DNA of 64,000 nucleotides from CBDFHB01 sp965250115 (GTDB lineage: Bacteria; Acidobacteriota; Vicinamibacteria; Marinacidobacterales; SMYC01): assembly GCA_965250115.1 (NCBI GenBank), contig CBDFNJ010000002.1, positions 1,550,001-1,614,000 of the forward strand. Direction: 5' to 3'. Below are positions 1 through 8,038 of this stretch, piece by piece. Numbering within the stretch: position 1 is the first letter of the stretch; the number at the start of each line of letters is the position of its first letter. The translations under genes and the position numbers were made by a program. The notes beneath the pieces were generated by a model, which saw only the letters and a list, made by a program, of their open reading frames with translations, was not told the origin of the DNA and did no database searches.

Positions 1-284
1 TCCCTCGTGCCATGTGGAAATCGATTCGAACGACCAATGCTCTGGAGAATCTCAACCGCGAGTTTCGACGCCGGACGAAAACCCAAGCGTCGTTCTCCAG
101 CGAGGAGTCCGCGGTCGCTTTGCTGTTTGGGCTTATCGCCTCTGGCCAGATTCAACTACGACGCATCGACGGCTACCAACGTCTGAGCGAGGTTCTCGAA
201 CACGCGGAGGTTGCCGCCTGATCTGATACCCTGATGACGGAGTGGAGGGCGCCGTTCTTTTTCCACGGACCTCGGGACACATCC
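1..284 (+). mobile_element. IS256-family element A1, right end (partial)
   Basis: The last 284 bases of an IS256-family element run into the window from the left. From the transposase tail to the terminal repeat it matches the element at 57832-59199. The shared sequence stops at 284, just after the motif GGGACACATCC, which is the same terminus as in the complete copy. The base after the end belongs to a chromosomal alpha/beta-hydrolase gene remnant. The left end and target duplication lie outside the window. Confidence 0.9.
3..221 (+). CDS. IS256-family transposase, C-terminal part (element A1)
   Basis: This is the C-terminal 72 residues of an IS256/Mutator-type DDE transposase, open at the window start. 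It contains the family tail with the TTNALENLNREFRRR block, where the catalytic glutamate region ends, and finishes with LEHAEVAA. The protein is identical over this stretch to the C-terminus of the transposase in element A2 (57895-58767, minus strand). Whether the upstream part of this copy is intact cannot be seen; the A2 copy is frameshifted, so A1 may be the active source. Confidence 0.9.
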   Translation, partial: PRAMWKSIRTTNALENLNREFRRRTKTQASFSSEESAVALLFGLIASGQIQLRRIDGYQRLSEVLEHAEVAA

Positions 285-326
285 GAATGATCCAAAATCG
301 GATACTCATGGTAGACAAAATTGTCT

Positions 327-1710
327 GGGTCTACGCGGATTCGTGTGGGTTGAAAACTGCATTTCTGGGTAATGGCGGAAGGAAAGCCGCCACGATCTTC
401 AGCTTGAGATATTCCTCGTCGCGATAGCCGTAGGCGCGTCGTTGCAGAACACGGATTTTGTTGTTGACCCCTTCAACTAGGCCGAGACTGACTTTGTTCT
501 CCGGATGACAGTAGGAGGCGATACCATCCCAATGGGACTCAATCATACCGGCGAACTTCTGGTACGGATGCAGGCGTTGCCATTTGAGGCTGTCTTTCCA
601 ACGAGTGAAAAAGGCGCGAGCGCCGCGTTCGGTGCGGTAATCCCAGAGTTGCCCGAAGGCCTCCTTCAAAATAAAGGCGGTGTTCAGGCGCCGGTTGGCC
701 TGGAGCAACTTTTTGAGTGCGCGGCGACCGTCTAGGCTCAGGTTCTCCCGCCGGGAAAGCAAAGTGTAACGCTGCCCCTTGATGTACGACCGGTCCTTGC
801 CGCTGAGGCGTTTGTACTCACCGCGCCGGACCTCATCGAGGGCCTTTGACAGATGACGCATGATATGAAACTTGTCGAAGATGATCCGCGCATTAGGCGC
901 GTTGTGAATCGCCGAGTTCCGGAAGGGCTTCCACATATCCATGGCGGCCAGCTTGATACGGGCGCTTTTCTTTCCGCCCAGCGCCTTGAAGAACAAATCG
1001 ATGTCGGTTTCTTTGCGACCCTCACCGCCCACCCAGATGGGACGCGCCCGCTCCAGGTCGCTGACAATGACGCGATAGTTATGTCCCTTGCGGATGGAGA
1101 TCTCATCGACACCGATGGCCCGAGGCGCCGGTAGCCCCGCCCGGTCGACCTGCTCTTGCATGTAGAGCGTATCCAGAGCCTTCACCGTACCGTGGTGCAG
1201 ACGTTCCATCTCGGCCACCGCCTTGTTCGGCATATCCCTGCACAGCTTGCCCACATGCGTCGCAAAACGCTGGGTGTAGCGCGAGTTGTTCGCCAGCCAG
1301 TCTAGGTGTTCTACATGCACACCGCCGCACCCAGAACAGTTGACGCGCCAACGCTCGTATTCCAGATAGATCCGCCAGCCTGCCAACGACAGGTCGCGGA
1401 CCCGGCACACTTGCTTGTCATAGCGCCCCCGGCACCGTTGCCCACAGTAAGAGCACACAGCTGTTTTTTTCGCCTCTTGAGCTGGATGACGCGGGCGTAT
1501 CGGTCACCGAATAGACCCTTCAATCCGGCACCAACCACGAAACCTGGCAGCGCAAACAGCGAGCGGATCGACTGGGAATTTTTCACTCGGTTAGCCTATC
1601 CTAAAAATGGACCACTTTTCAGCACCTGATGAAGTACTCGATACCTTTTCCACACAATGAGTTACACTGTTTTTCCGTCAGAACTTACCCACACGAATCC
1701 GCGTTAACCC
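327..1710 (-). mobile_element. Complete ISL3-family insertion sequence
   Basis: The 1384-bp element is bounded by imperfect terminal inverted repeats of about 24 bp (GGGTCTACGCGGATTCGTGT at 327 and its near complement ending at 1710). An exact 8-bp direct repeat, AATTGTCT, lies at 319-326 and 1711-1718, the usual target duplication size for ISL3. The clean duplication shows simple insertion into the alpha/beta-hydrolase gene. It is the only full-length copy here; two 661-bp deletion derivatives lie at 20184-20844 and 50500-51160. Confidence 0.93.
331..1586 (-). CDS. ISL3-family transposase, candidate -1 frameshift product
   Basis: The transposase is encoded in two overlapping frames. The first frame starts with GTG at 1586 and reads MKNSQSIRSLFALPG to LKRRKK. 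At an A7 run, CGAAAAAAACAG, a -1 slip joins it to the long frame that continues TAVCSYCGQRC to the stop at 331. The long frame alone gives 375 residues from a GTG at 1458, but it would lack the usual ISL3 N-terminus. Family features are the N-terminal CxxC zinc-finger pairs (CSYCGQRC, NCSGCGG), the DDE motifs GVDEISIRKGHNY and AMDMWKPFRNS, and an ESHWDG glutamate. All three copies in the window keep the A7 run. Alternatives are translation from the internal GTG or a fixed indel. Confidence 0.85.
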
Positions 1711-1836
1711 AATTGTCTTTACCCAGCTCCTTGAACGAAAGTGTGCCAATCTTAGTTGGGAATTGAAACGGCTCCAAACCCCGTGGTTTGATGGCGTTGG
1801 ACAAAACGAAATCAAGCCGCGAAGAAAGGAGCCGAG

Positions 1837-3129
1837 ATGGGAAGTCTGCTACGTTCGGTCAAGAAACGCAAGAAGTCGCGTCGTTTGGGTGAGGTCGAGA
1901 TGGTGAGGCACGAGGATTACGGGGAACTCGCGCTGGACGCCAAGGTAGAGATGATCCGTTCGTTGGTCCCCCTTGGTCTAATGCACGTTCACGAGTTGCT
2001 CGACGACGAAGTGAAGGCGTTGGCGGGAGAGCGATACTCTCGCAAGGACGAGCTGGAGCGCGGTCGCCGTCACGGAAGCAACCCGGGCACGGTAGGGCTT
2101 GGCGGCCAGCGGGTACCGATCCGTGTGCCACGGGTTCGGAGCATCGAGGGAGGAGAGATTCCGCTTCGCTGCTACGAGGCGGTGAGCCACGGCGGTGAGG
2201 TGAATGATCTTCTGCTGAAACGAGTTCTCTACGGAATCTCTTGTCGCAACTACGAGGCGGCAGCGGAAGCGATTCCGGGCGCCATCGGACTGTCGAGCTC
2301 AACGGTGTCCCGAGGGTTCGTGCAAGCGAGCGCTGCGAAGCTGCGGGAGATGCAGGAACGAGATCTGACCGGCGAGGATGTGGTGGCGCTGTTTCTGGAT
2401 GGGAAGACATTCGCCGAGGCAACGATGGTCGTGGCTCTGGGCATCACGCTTTGCGGGGAAAACCGCTTCTTGGGCTTCGTGGAGACGGACACGGAGAACG
2501 CGCAGGTGTTGACGCCGTTCCTGCGTTCACTGCTCGAGCGGGGACTCGATATCTCCCAGGGTCTGCTGGTGATCATCGACGGCGGCAAGGGTCTCCAAGC
2601 GGCAGTCAAGAAGGCATTCCGTAAGCGGGCCCTGATACAACGCTGCCAGTGGCACAAACGTGAAAACGTAGTGAGCTACCTGTCCAAGGGCGAGCAGGCG
2701 TCATGGCGCAAGCGGCTCCAGTGGGCCTACAACAGGCCGGAGTACGAAGAGGCCCTCACTGCGCTCGAGCAACTCCACGGTGAGTTAGAAGAGCGGAACC
2801 AATCCGCAGCTGGCAGCCTGGAGGAAGGCCTTGAGGAGACGCTGACGTTGCATCGACTCGGCGTACACGCGGTGCTGGGCCGTTCGTTCAAGACGACGAA
2901 CTGCCTTGAGTCCGTCAATGCTCTCGTCGAGGAACGCTGCGCGAAGGTCGACCACTGGAAGAACTCGAGCCAACGCCAGCGCTGGTTGGCAACGGCGCTC
3001 GTAGACATCGAACCGCGCTTGAGGAAGGTGGTGGGCTACCGCCATCTTCCCAAGCTTCGCGAAGCTCTCAAGCGGGAACTGAAGATCGAGGCGAAGACAT
3101 CAACCGTATCGAAGAAGAAGGTCGCTTAA
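1837..3129 (+). CDS. IS256-family (Mutator) transposase, element B1
   Basis: This is a 430-residue DDE transposase with the three IS256 landmarks: ALFLDGKTF (first Asp), VIIDGGKGLQ (second Asp) and the glutamate region EEGLEETLTL, with the C-terminal TTNCLESVN block. Length and order fit a complete family member. The ATG at 1837 follows an AAAGGAG ribosome-binding site at 5-6 bp. It differs from the B2 copy by only three residues (T/M, N/K and R/C around residues 205-230), so the two copies separated recently. The ISAzo13-like insertion lies downstream of the stop and damages only the right terminal repeat, so the protein itself is intact. Confidence 0.95.
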   Translation: MGSLLRSVKKRKKSRRLGEVEMVRHEDYGELALDAKVEMIRSLVPLGLMHVHELLDDEVKALAGERYSRKDELERGRRHGSNPGTVGLGGQRVPIRVPRVRSIEGGEIPLRCYEAVSHGGEVNDLLLKRVLYGISCRNYEAAAEAIPGAIGLSSSTVSRGFVQASAAKLREMQERDLTGEDVVALFLDGKTFAEATMVVALGITLCGENRFLGFVETDTENAQVLTPFLRSLLERGLDISQGLLVIIDGGKGLQAAVKKAFRKRALIQRCQWHKRENVVSYLSKGEQASWRKRLQWAYNRPEYEEALTALEQLHGELEERNQSAAGSLEEGLEETLTLHRLGVHAVLGRSFKTTNCLESVNALVEERCAKVDHWKNSSQRQRWLATALVDIEPRLRKVVGYRHLPKLREALKRELKIEAKTSTVSKKKVA

Positions 3130-3184
3130 ACGTGAGCCGTGGAGAGTTTCAACTAAGGGCCGGCGATAAAATAAGTTCCCGTTT

Positions 3185-4069
3185 TCAAGACGGTCGGATG
3201 GTGTAGTTCCATTTGGGTAGAGTCTGGTCCTTTGTAACGGAAAGCGCCTGCATCCGCTCGTCAGTGATTTTGACGCCCTTCGGATAACGACGCCGGATAA
3301 GGTGTGCGCGTACTCGCAAACCGGAAGAGGTGGTGGTCGTGCGGATGTATTTGAGGATGGTTTCGTAGCTGTCGAGAGGCCTGCCCGCCCAGTTCTTGCT
3401 GACCTCGCTGAACAGACGGTGCTCCACTGGATTCCACTTGGATGTACCGGACGGATAGTGGGCTATGGTGATAGCGATGTCGTGGCGATTGCAAATCCGC
3501 GTTTGAAGCCCGTGCTTCCAACCCCGACACCGATAGCCATTGCTGCCCCCGGCGTCTGCCAATATCGCGAGGTCACGGGCTGCAGGATAGCGTCGCCGTC
3601 CTTCCGTTCGCCACCACTTCTCGATGGCATTCACGGCGAAGTCCGGGGTGTTGTACGAGGTACCAATGAACACTGTCCCGCGGTTCGCGAGCAGATCGTA
3701 GACGCCGTAGGGGATTGCGATGCCGTTCGATTCGGAACGGAAGTCATGGTCTTTGACGAGAGTCGGCTCGCGGTTCCAGGCCTGCCCGCCGTTTTTGAAT
3801 AATCCCACCAGCTCCCGTTTCTTCGTGTCTACGCTGATGATGGGATGACCAGCTGCGGCAAAACGCTCGCGCAGTTCGGCGATACACGCGAATTGGGTAT
3901 CGCGATCTTCGGACGTGGCACCGCACAGCTTCTTGTGGTTCACCCGCAACGAGAAGCCGAGCTGTTTGAGCAGTCGACCGACGGTTTTGCTGCTGACGTT
4001 CACACCGAGGCTTCTTAGCTCGCAAGCAATCTTGTCGGTGGTCCGCCGCGTCCATTTCACTCCCGTCAT
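3185..4069 (-). CDS. ISAzo13-like transposase, C-terminal (DDE) part
   Basis: The 294-residue ORF carries the catalytic core of an ISAzo13-family (Rhodopirellula-type) transposase: IISVDTKKRELVGLFKNGG (first Asp), LAILADAGGSNGYR (second Asp) and SKWNPVEHRLFSE (Glu). In its own frame the coding sequence is open upstream of the ATG, back to an A8 run near 4127-4137, reading KKTPEVIAKIEELIKHDTAGDP into MTGVKWT. It is therefore most likely expressed as a -1 frameshift fusion with the ORF at 4093-4881 rather than from the ATG at 4069. If no frameshifting occurs the element is inactive. Confidence 0.85.
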   Translation of the reverse strand: MTGVKWTRRTTDKIACELRSLGVNVSSKTVGRLLKQLGFSLRVNHKKLCGATSEDRDTQFACIAELRERFAAAGHPIISVDTKKRELVGLFKNGGQAWNREPTLVKDHDFRSESNGIAIPYGVYDLLANRGTVFIGTSYNTPDFAVNAIEKWWRTEGRRRYPAARDLAILADAGGSNGYRCRGWKHGLQTRICNRHDIAITIAHYPSGTSKWNPVEHRLFSEVSKNWAGRPLDSYETILKYIRTTTTSSGLRVRAHLIRRRYPKGVKITDERMQALSVTKDQTLPKWNYTIRPS

Positions 4070-4092
4070 CGGATCGCCCGCGGTGTCGTGCT

Positions 4093-4881
4093 TTATGAGT
4101 TCTTCGATCTTGGCGATGACTTCTGGCGTTTTTTTTGCACGGCGCGCCGTCCGCCACCCTTTCGCCGAACTCCGTCGAGCTCAACATCTCTCATTAGCAA
4201 TTCCCTACGACCTCTGGCTACCGTGCTCGGATCCATCCCGAGCAGTTCGGCAATCTGTTGGTCGCCACCGTGACCGAGCTTCATGGCCTCGACTCCCGCG
4301 TAGAGACGGCGCTGCTTTTCATCGAGCAGGCTGTAGAAAAGAACGATCGCAGCCTTCAACTCCACGGGGAGCACGCGGACTCCCCCGACCCAGCCCAACG
4401 TGGAAGGTGACGCCTCATGTACCTGGCGGGCCGAGAGCTGTTGCTTGCGCGTGCTCACATCGGTGGCCAGATACAGATATCGGCCGAACACCTGCTCGCG
4501 CGCCAATCTTTTCTCTCGGACCAGTTTCAACAGAGGAGCCTTGACGTCAACCTGCACCACGTCCTCGAGCTCGTCGACGTAGTAGCCTGCCTCACAGGCC
4601 GCGACCAACGCTTTTACCGTCGCAAGCAACGTCCCGTACTTCGAGAACCACACTGAGCGCAACGACCAAAGACCTTTTCGATCGAACTGGGCGATCTCGT
4701 CCAACGTGTAGTAGCTACCACGGTGGGAGTAGCTTGTCCGATACGCCAACTCATTGAGCTTTCGGAAGACGGTCGAGTCCACATCGGTACCCAACACTGC
4801 CTTCAAATCATCGAGGGTAGCTATTTTGTGCTTCCTCAACAGGCGGTCGAGATCTTCAGACTGATAGCTCGTAGGTCTCAT
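4093..4881 (-). CDS. ISAzo13-like transposase, N-terminal part (frame 0)
   Basis: This 262-residue ORF begins with ATG at 4881 and ends shortly after an A8 run. Residues 1-165 resemble no family I can name beyond a helix-turn-helix character (LDRLLRKHKIATLDDLKAVLG). The last 90 residues are the typical ISAzo13 N-terminal segment: DEKQRRLYAGVEAMKLGHGGDQQIAELLGMD with STVARGRREL, then GVRRKGGGRRAVQKK. After the A8 run this frame stops within 12 codons, while the -1 frame continues directly into the DDE domain. The extra N-terminal domain makes the element longer than usual. It could instead be a separate passenger gene fused in frame to the transposase N-terminus. Confidence 0.75.
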   Translation of the reverse strand: MRPTSYQSEDLDRLLRKHKIATLDDLKAVLGTDVDSTVFRKLNELAYRTSYSHRGSYYTLDEIAQFDRKGLWSLRSVWFSKYGTLLATVKALVAACEAGYYVDELEDVVQVDVKAPLLKLVREKRLAREQVFGRYLYLATDVSTRKQQLSARQVHEASPSTLGWVGGVRVLPVELKAAIVLFYSLLDEKQRRLYAGVEAMKLGHGGDQQIAELLGMDPSTVARGRRELLMRDVELDGVRRKGGGRRAVQKKRQKSSPRSKNS

Positions 4882-5098
4882 AATAGGAGAAGTGCTCCTT
4901 GATAGGCGTAATCCTCCTACAATGAGGACCGTTTGTCAAACACGCGCTGGTTGCTGAAGATCTACAAATGTTCCGTTTCTAGGGAGCTTGCCAGGCTCTC
5001 GTGATGCCAGACGATATCGCGATCACGACCTGAAACAGGAAGAGTGTTCTCAAAACTAGACAGTTATTTTGTCGGCGGCCCTAAGAATGGGCTTGACT

Positions 5099-5691
5099 CT
5101 CAGAACTCCCTTCTTGTCGCATTGTTGTCTCGGCTAACCTTTTCTGCATTTCAACAAGGGTCAAGCCGCCGCCAGAGATAAATATTGCAACTTTTTTGGT
5201 TTCAGGGGCAAAACCGGCAATGATCGCGGCCAAGGCCCCCCCTTCTGAGCCGCCTAATATGTAGAGTTCCTGATCCCACCACGTCGCTGTATTGCGCAGA
5301 CGCAGCAATATCTGACTATAGTCGAATACACGTAGCGGAAGTGTATTGTGTTGATGGTATTCGTCTGAGAAGTCTTTACCCGTGTCACCCGCATGCACGC
5401 CCACTTTTTCGGCCACCAACACGGCAACCTTCTTTTTACCCTTCGTGTTCGCTTTCTCTCCCCAGGCAAACGCACGCTGTGCCGTTCCACAACCGGAACC
5501 CTGCATCAAGATAAGAAGACTCACCTTCTCGCCTTCCTCAACGCCTTCAGGATGTTTTATGTAAACATCAAGTTGAGTATCATTCAGTCGCTTTAGCACG
5601 ATGTGCTCCGGCTCCGTGTTTGAGCCCGCGTAACACAACCCTGTGCTACTGAGGAGAATGGCTATAAGTACAAGCGAAAAGGGTCTACCTT
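5099..5691 (-). pseudogene. Secreted alpha/beta-hydrolase, central part (IS-disrupted)
   Basis: The gene-derived codons read from a signal-peptide core (FSLVLIAILLSSTGLCYAGS) to LAETTMRQEGSSE, where B1 interrupts. The nucleophile elbow GGSEGG marks it as an alpha/beta hydrolase, and QGSGCG would form the oxyanion region. Element C was inserted after only a few codons. Removing C and one copy of its TCTACCTT duplication restores ATG-AAC-CAA-GGT-AGA with the start at 7166 and an AAAGGAG site upstream. The C-terminal scrap is at 285-1736. The open frame 5081-5737 is an artefact of IS ends extending the gene at both sides. The DNA is more AT-rich than the neighbouring genes, which suggests foreign origin. 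Confidence 0.8.
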
Positions 5692-7151
5692 GGGGATGTC
5701 CCGGCCGCTGTTGAATTTGGTCGGGTAGCGGCGGCACCTGTGAATACTCTTAGGCAGCAACCTCATCGCTGTCAAGAGATTTCTGTTTGCTTCTAAGCGC
5801 GTGAACGAGAGCGCCCATATGGCGATAGCCTTTGATACGGTGAAACTTTTTCTCCGCCGTGACGACGCCGAGAGCGGTCCATCGGCGAATCATGGAAGGA
5901 CTCTTCCACCGCTTGACGTTTCTCGAGACTCTGCGGATGGTGCCGTTGAGATTCTCGATGGCGTTTGTCGTGGCCAGAGATTTGCGAAGTAACTCGGGTA
6001 GAGCGAGCTTCACAACCGTGAGGGTCTCTTCCATCCCTTCTCGAAGGCTTCCGGCAGCTTCGTCGTAGCCGTTTCGCTCGAGCCACGACACCAATGCCTG
6101 AAGTCGCTTGCGCGCCTTGTCGGCACTCTTGCATTTGTACGCTTCCTTCATTGTCTGGAGCACGTAGGCGTGACGGGACTTGGGAAGGTACGAGCGTAGA
6201 TTTCGGAGTTTGTGGAGCTGGCATCTTTGGATAACCGCGAGATCCCCCAAAACGTCGACGAGTGCTTTGCGGATCCCTTTGCCTCCGTCCACTACGCAGA
6301 GAATCGATTCGTCGATCCGCAATCCCCGCTCGAGAAGGTTCTGCAACATCGCGGTGCACATCCGAGAGTTCTCCGTCGAGCCCAGCCATATACCCAAGGG
6401 CACCTTCGTTCCATCTATTGTGATACCGAGAGTTACGACGACGGTCTGTCCGGCCACCTCAAGGCCATCCATCATTAGTGCCGCAAGCTCGAACTCCTCT
6501 AGCCTCCGAGATAGGTATTCCTCGAGCTTCTTAGTCGTCTGGCTCACGAGGTGACGGCTGGCGGCACTCTTGCTCGTGCCACGAGACTTCAACTTCGCCG
6601 AGGGTTTGTCCAGACTCGATTCGTAATTTCGGGTCGATACCCCCACCAAGATCTGGTTCAGCACTCGCTCCGGAAGCGGGTCTTCTTCGCGGAAGGCTTC
6701 GAAGTGTGGAAGCGACGCCTCCTCGCCCGACTTCGAACGAACTCGAGGTCGCGACACTTGGATTCGACGACCGCCGAAGCTCAGCTCCCCATCCGTGCTC
6801 CCCCAGTGGTTATGAGTTCGCTCCTTCTCGTGCTTGCCCTTCGGCCCCGCGATCTTCTCCGCGTCCTCTCTCAGGAGTAGGTGCAATGCGGTCAGTCCTT
6901 GCTCGTACACCCATTCCGTCAGGTCCGCCTTCGTGGCCGCGATCCCAGCTATCATCGGTAGCAGTATCTGACCGACTTGGCCAACTACCTTGCCCGTAGG
7001 CGAGTGCGTTTGCTTTCTTACTGGCTTCTTTGATTTCCTTGGCATGGTGGCTCCTTGTCCCCCTCTGGAGACGGTTGGTTTGGCAGACCTATTCTTAGGC
7101 CGGCCAAGGAGCCGCCGCTACCCCAAATTCAACATCCGGCGGGACATCCCC
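5692..7151 (-). mobile_element. IS256-family element C
   Basis: The 1460-bp element has long terminal inverted repeats (about 40 bp; GGGGATGTCCCGGCCG at 5692 against the complement of CGGCGGGACATCCCC ending at 7151). An exact 8-bp direct repeat, TCTACCTT, lies at 5684-5691 and 7152-7159. It was inserted right after the fourth codon of the alpha/beta-hydrolase gene. Confidence 0.94.
5750..7045 (-). CDS. IS256-family transposase, element C
   Basis: The 431-residue transposase has the family landmarks LAALMMDGLEVAG (first Asp), LCVVDGGKGIRKAL (second Asp), REGMEETLTV and ATTNAIENLNGTIRR (glutamate region). The ATG at 7045 follows AAGGAGCCACC. It is clearly diverged from the A and B transposases in this window, so it represents a third IS256 subgroup. 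The frame is intact and the element has both ends plus a perfect target duplication, so it is probably recent and potentially active. The N-terminal 35 residues are basic (KSKKPVRKQ), consistent with terminal-repeat binding. Confidence 0.95.
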   Translation of the reverse strand: MPRKSKKPVRKQTHSPTGKVVGQVGQILLPMIAGIAATKADLTEWVYEQGLTALHLLLREDAEKIAGPKGKHEKERTHNHWGSTDGELSFGGRRIQVSRPRVRSKSGEEASLPHFEAFREEDPLPERVLNQILVGVSTRNYESSLDKPSAKLKSRGTSKSAASRHLVSQTTKKLEEYLSRRLEEFELAALMMDGLEVAGQTVVVTLGITIDGTKVPLGIWLGSTENSRMCTAMLQNLLERGLRIDESILCVVDGGKGIRKALVDVLGDLAVIQRCQLHKLRNLRSYLPKSRHAYVLQTMKEAYKCKSADKARKRLQALVSWLERNGYDEAAGSLREGMEETLTVVKLALPELLRKSLATTNAIENLNGTIRRVSRNVKRWKSPSMIRRWTALGVVTAEKKFHRIKGYRHMGALVHALRSKQKSLDSDEVAA

Positions 7152-7190
7152 TCTACCTTGGTTCATATTACAAACTCCTTTATATATGTT
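7152..7190 (-). promoter_or_regulatory. Start codon and ribosome-binding site of the disrupted alpha/beta-hydrolase
   Basis: On the minus strand AAAGGAG is followed after 8 bp by ATG at 7166-7164 and the codons AAC CAA GGT, after which element C begins. This is the original 5' end of the hydrolase gene whose body lies at 5099-5691. From about 7167 to 7360 I see no gene; the stretch is AT-rich. Confidence 0.7.
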
Positions 7191-7473
7191 AAAAATTCTG
7201 AAACAGAGCTCGCTACCAGGAACCCAAAATCACTGTTATACGTGGCCACGACCCAAGTTTTTTGCAAGCCTTTCCCAGTATGCATTTTTGCCAGTTAGGC
7301 AATAAATTTAAACCCCTACTCCATCTCTCATACGAGCCTTGTTGGTCAGATAATTCATTGAGGTAAACCCCCGGCTCTGCCGGGGTGACTCCCAGAGGTT
7401 TGACCGTGTAAGGAAGTAGGAAAGAAAGTCCTCCTTGGAAAGCGCGAACTTCCAAACAAGGAGGACTACCAAG

Positions 7474-7914
7474 GTGAAAGAATACAAGAGCCTATCCCAC
7501 ACACGATGGGACTGCAAATATCACGTTGTGTTCATCCCGAAGTACCGAAGGAAGAAGATGTATGGTGCAATCAGAACGCATCTGGGAAAGATTCTCCACG
7601 AGCTGGCGAAACAAAAAGAGGCCCGGATTCTGGAGGGCCACTTGATGTCGGACCACGTCCACATGTGCATCAGCATCCCACCGAAGTTTGCGGTGTTGAA
7701 CGTGGTGGGGTTCATCAAAGGCAAGAGTGCGATCTCGGTGGCACGGAACTTCCGCGGACGCAGACGCAACTTCACCGGCGAAAGCTTCTGGGCACGCGGT
7801 TACTTCGTGTCGACCGTAGGCTTGGACGAAGAGATGGTCCGCAAGTACATTCGTGACCAAGAGCAGGAGGACCAACGTCTGGACCAGCTGAATATGGACT
7901 GGTCGGGCTGGTAG
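7474..7914 (+). CDS. tnpA: IS200-type transposase TnpA (Y1 HUH)
   Basis: The 146-residue protein shows the Y1 transposase fold signature: TRWDCKYHVVFIPKYRRK at the N-terminus, the HUH motif in SDHVHMCISIPP, and a tyrosine in the C-terminal helix (MVRKYIRDQEQED) as the probable nucleophile. The GTG at 7474 is preferred because AAGGAGG lies 9-10 bp upstream and because family members start just before the KSLSHTRW block; an in-frame start at 7435 would add 13 unlikely residues. Length is normal for IS200. It appears intact. Confidence 0.93.
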   Translation: MKEYKSLSHTRWDCKYHVVFIPKYRRKKMYGAIRTHLGKILHELAKQKEARILEGHLMSDHVHMCISIPPKFAVLNVVGFIKGKSAISVARNFRGRRRNFTGESFWARGYFVSTVGLDEEMVRKYIRDQEQEDQRLDQLNMDWSGW

Positions 7915-7931
7915 TTGGGGAGCAAGATCGA

Positions 7932-7968
7932 CCCCTTTAGGGGGCTCATGAACAGCCCCTTCGAGGGG
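7932..7968 (+). terminator. Tandem C-rich hairpins after tnpA
   Basis: Two consecutive short hairpins follow the tnpA stop: CCCCTTTAGGGG and AGCCCCTTCGAGGGGCT. Each is followed by a CTC-ATGAA or CTCTTATGAA tail, so they look like a duplicated unit. They may end tnpA transcription or form part of the right-end structure. No T-run follows. Confidence 0.45.
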
Positions 7969-8038
7969 CTCTTATGAATAGGCCCCCGGCTTTGCCGGGG
8001 GTCACTTTAACTATCGAAAAGGGCAAACCCGTAATATC

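Larger units (their letters stand above)
285..1736 (-). pseudogene. C-terminal scrap of an alpha/beta-hydrolase gene, split by the ISL3 element
   Basis: If the ISL3 element and one copy of its 8-bp target duplication are removed, bases 285-326 join 1719-1736. On the minus strand they read FKELGKDNFVYHEYPILDHS, which is the end of a dienelactone-hydrolase-like alpha/beta hydrolase; the DHS would hold the catalytic histidine. The reading frame is then cut by IS256 element A1 at 284. The larger part of the same gene lies at 5099-5691 and its start codon at 7166. A stretch of perhaps 40-60 codons between the two parts is missing, so some DNA was deleted at the left end of element B1. The assignment rests on a 20-residue scrap and on synteny. 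Confidence 0.6.
3158..5080 (-). mobile_element. ISAzo13-like insertion sequence nested in B1
   Basis: This 1923-bp element lies inside the right terminal region of B1. Its ends are inverted repeats, GGCCGGCGATAAAATAA at 3158 and the complement of TTATTTTGTCGGCGGCC ending at 5080 (15 of 17 match). The direct repeat CTAAG lies at 3153-3157 and 5081-5085. Joining the two sides restores the B-element end as seen in the undamaged copy at 22192-22209, which fixes the boundaries. Confidence 0.9.
1737..5098 (+). mobile_element. IS256-family element B1, interrupted by an ISAzo13-like element
   Basis: Without the nested element and its 5-bp duplication this IS is 1434 bp, exactly the length of the sister copy B2 (20107-22209 minus its own insert). 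The left end is GAAAGTGTGCCAATCTTAG at 1737. The right end, AATGGGCTTGACT, now lies at 5086-5098, beyond the ISAzo13-like insertion. Unlike B2, its flanks (TCCTTGAAC on the left, CTCAGAACT on the right) are not direct repeats, so a deletion or inter-copy recombination has removed one flank. Both flanks are parts of the same alpha/beta-hydrolase gene. Confidence 0.88.
7360..8010 (+). mobile_element. IS200-type element (IS200/IS605 family)
   Basis: A single TnpA gene is bracketed by subterminal hairpins, as expected for single-strand HUH transposition. The left hairpin is CCCCGGC-TCT-GCCGGGG (7369-7385) and the right one CCCCCGGC-TTT-GCCGGGGG (7983-8001). There is no tnpB. Two further C4/G4 hairpins follow tnpA. 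Exact ends are not fixed because no target duplication is made; limits are approximate. Confidence 0.85.

Noticed and set aside
7360..8010. Repeated C4/G4 hairpins as a CRISPR array or repeat cluster
   Set aside because: Only two pairs, without spacers of constant length, and positioned as the ends and 3' flank of an IS200 tnpA.
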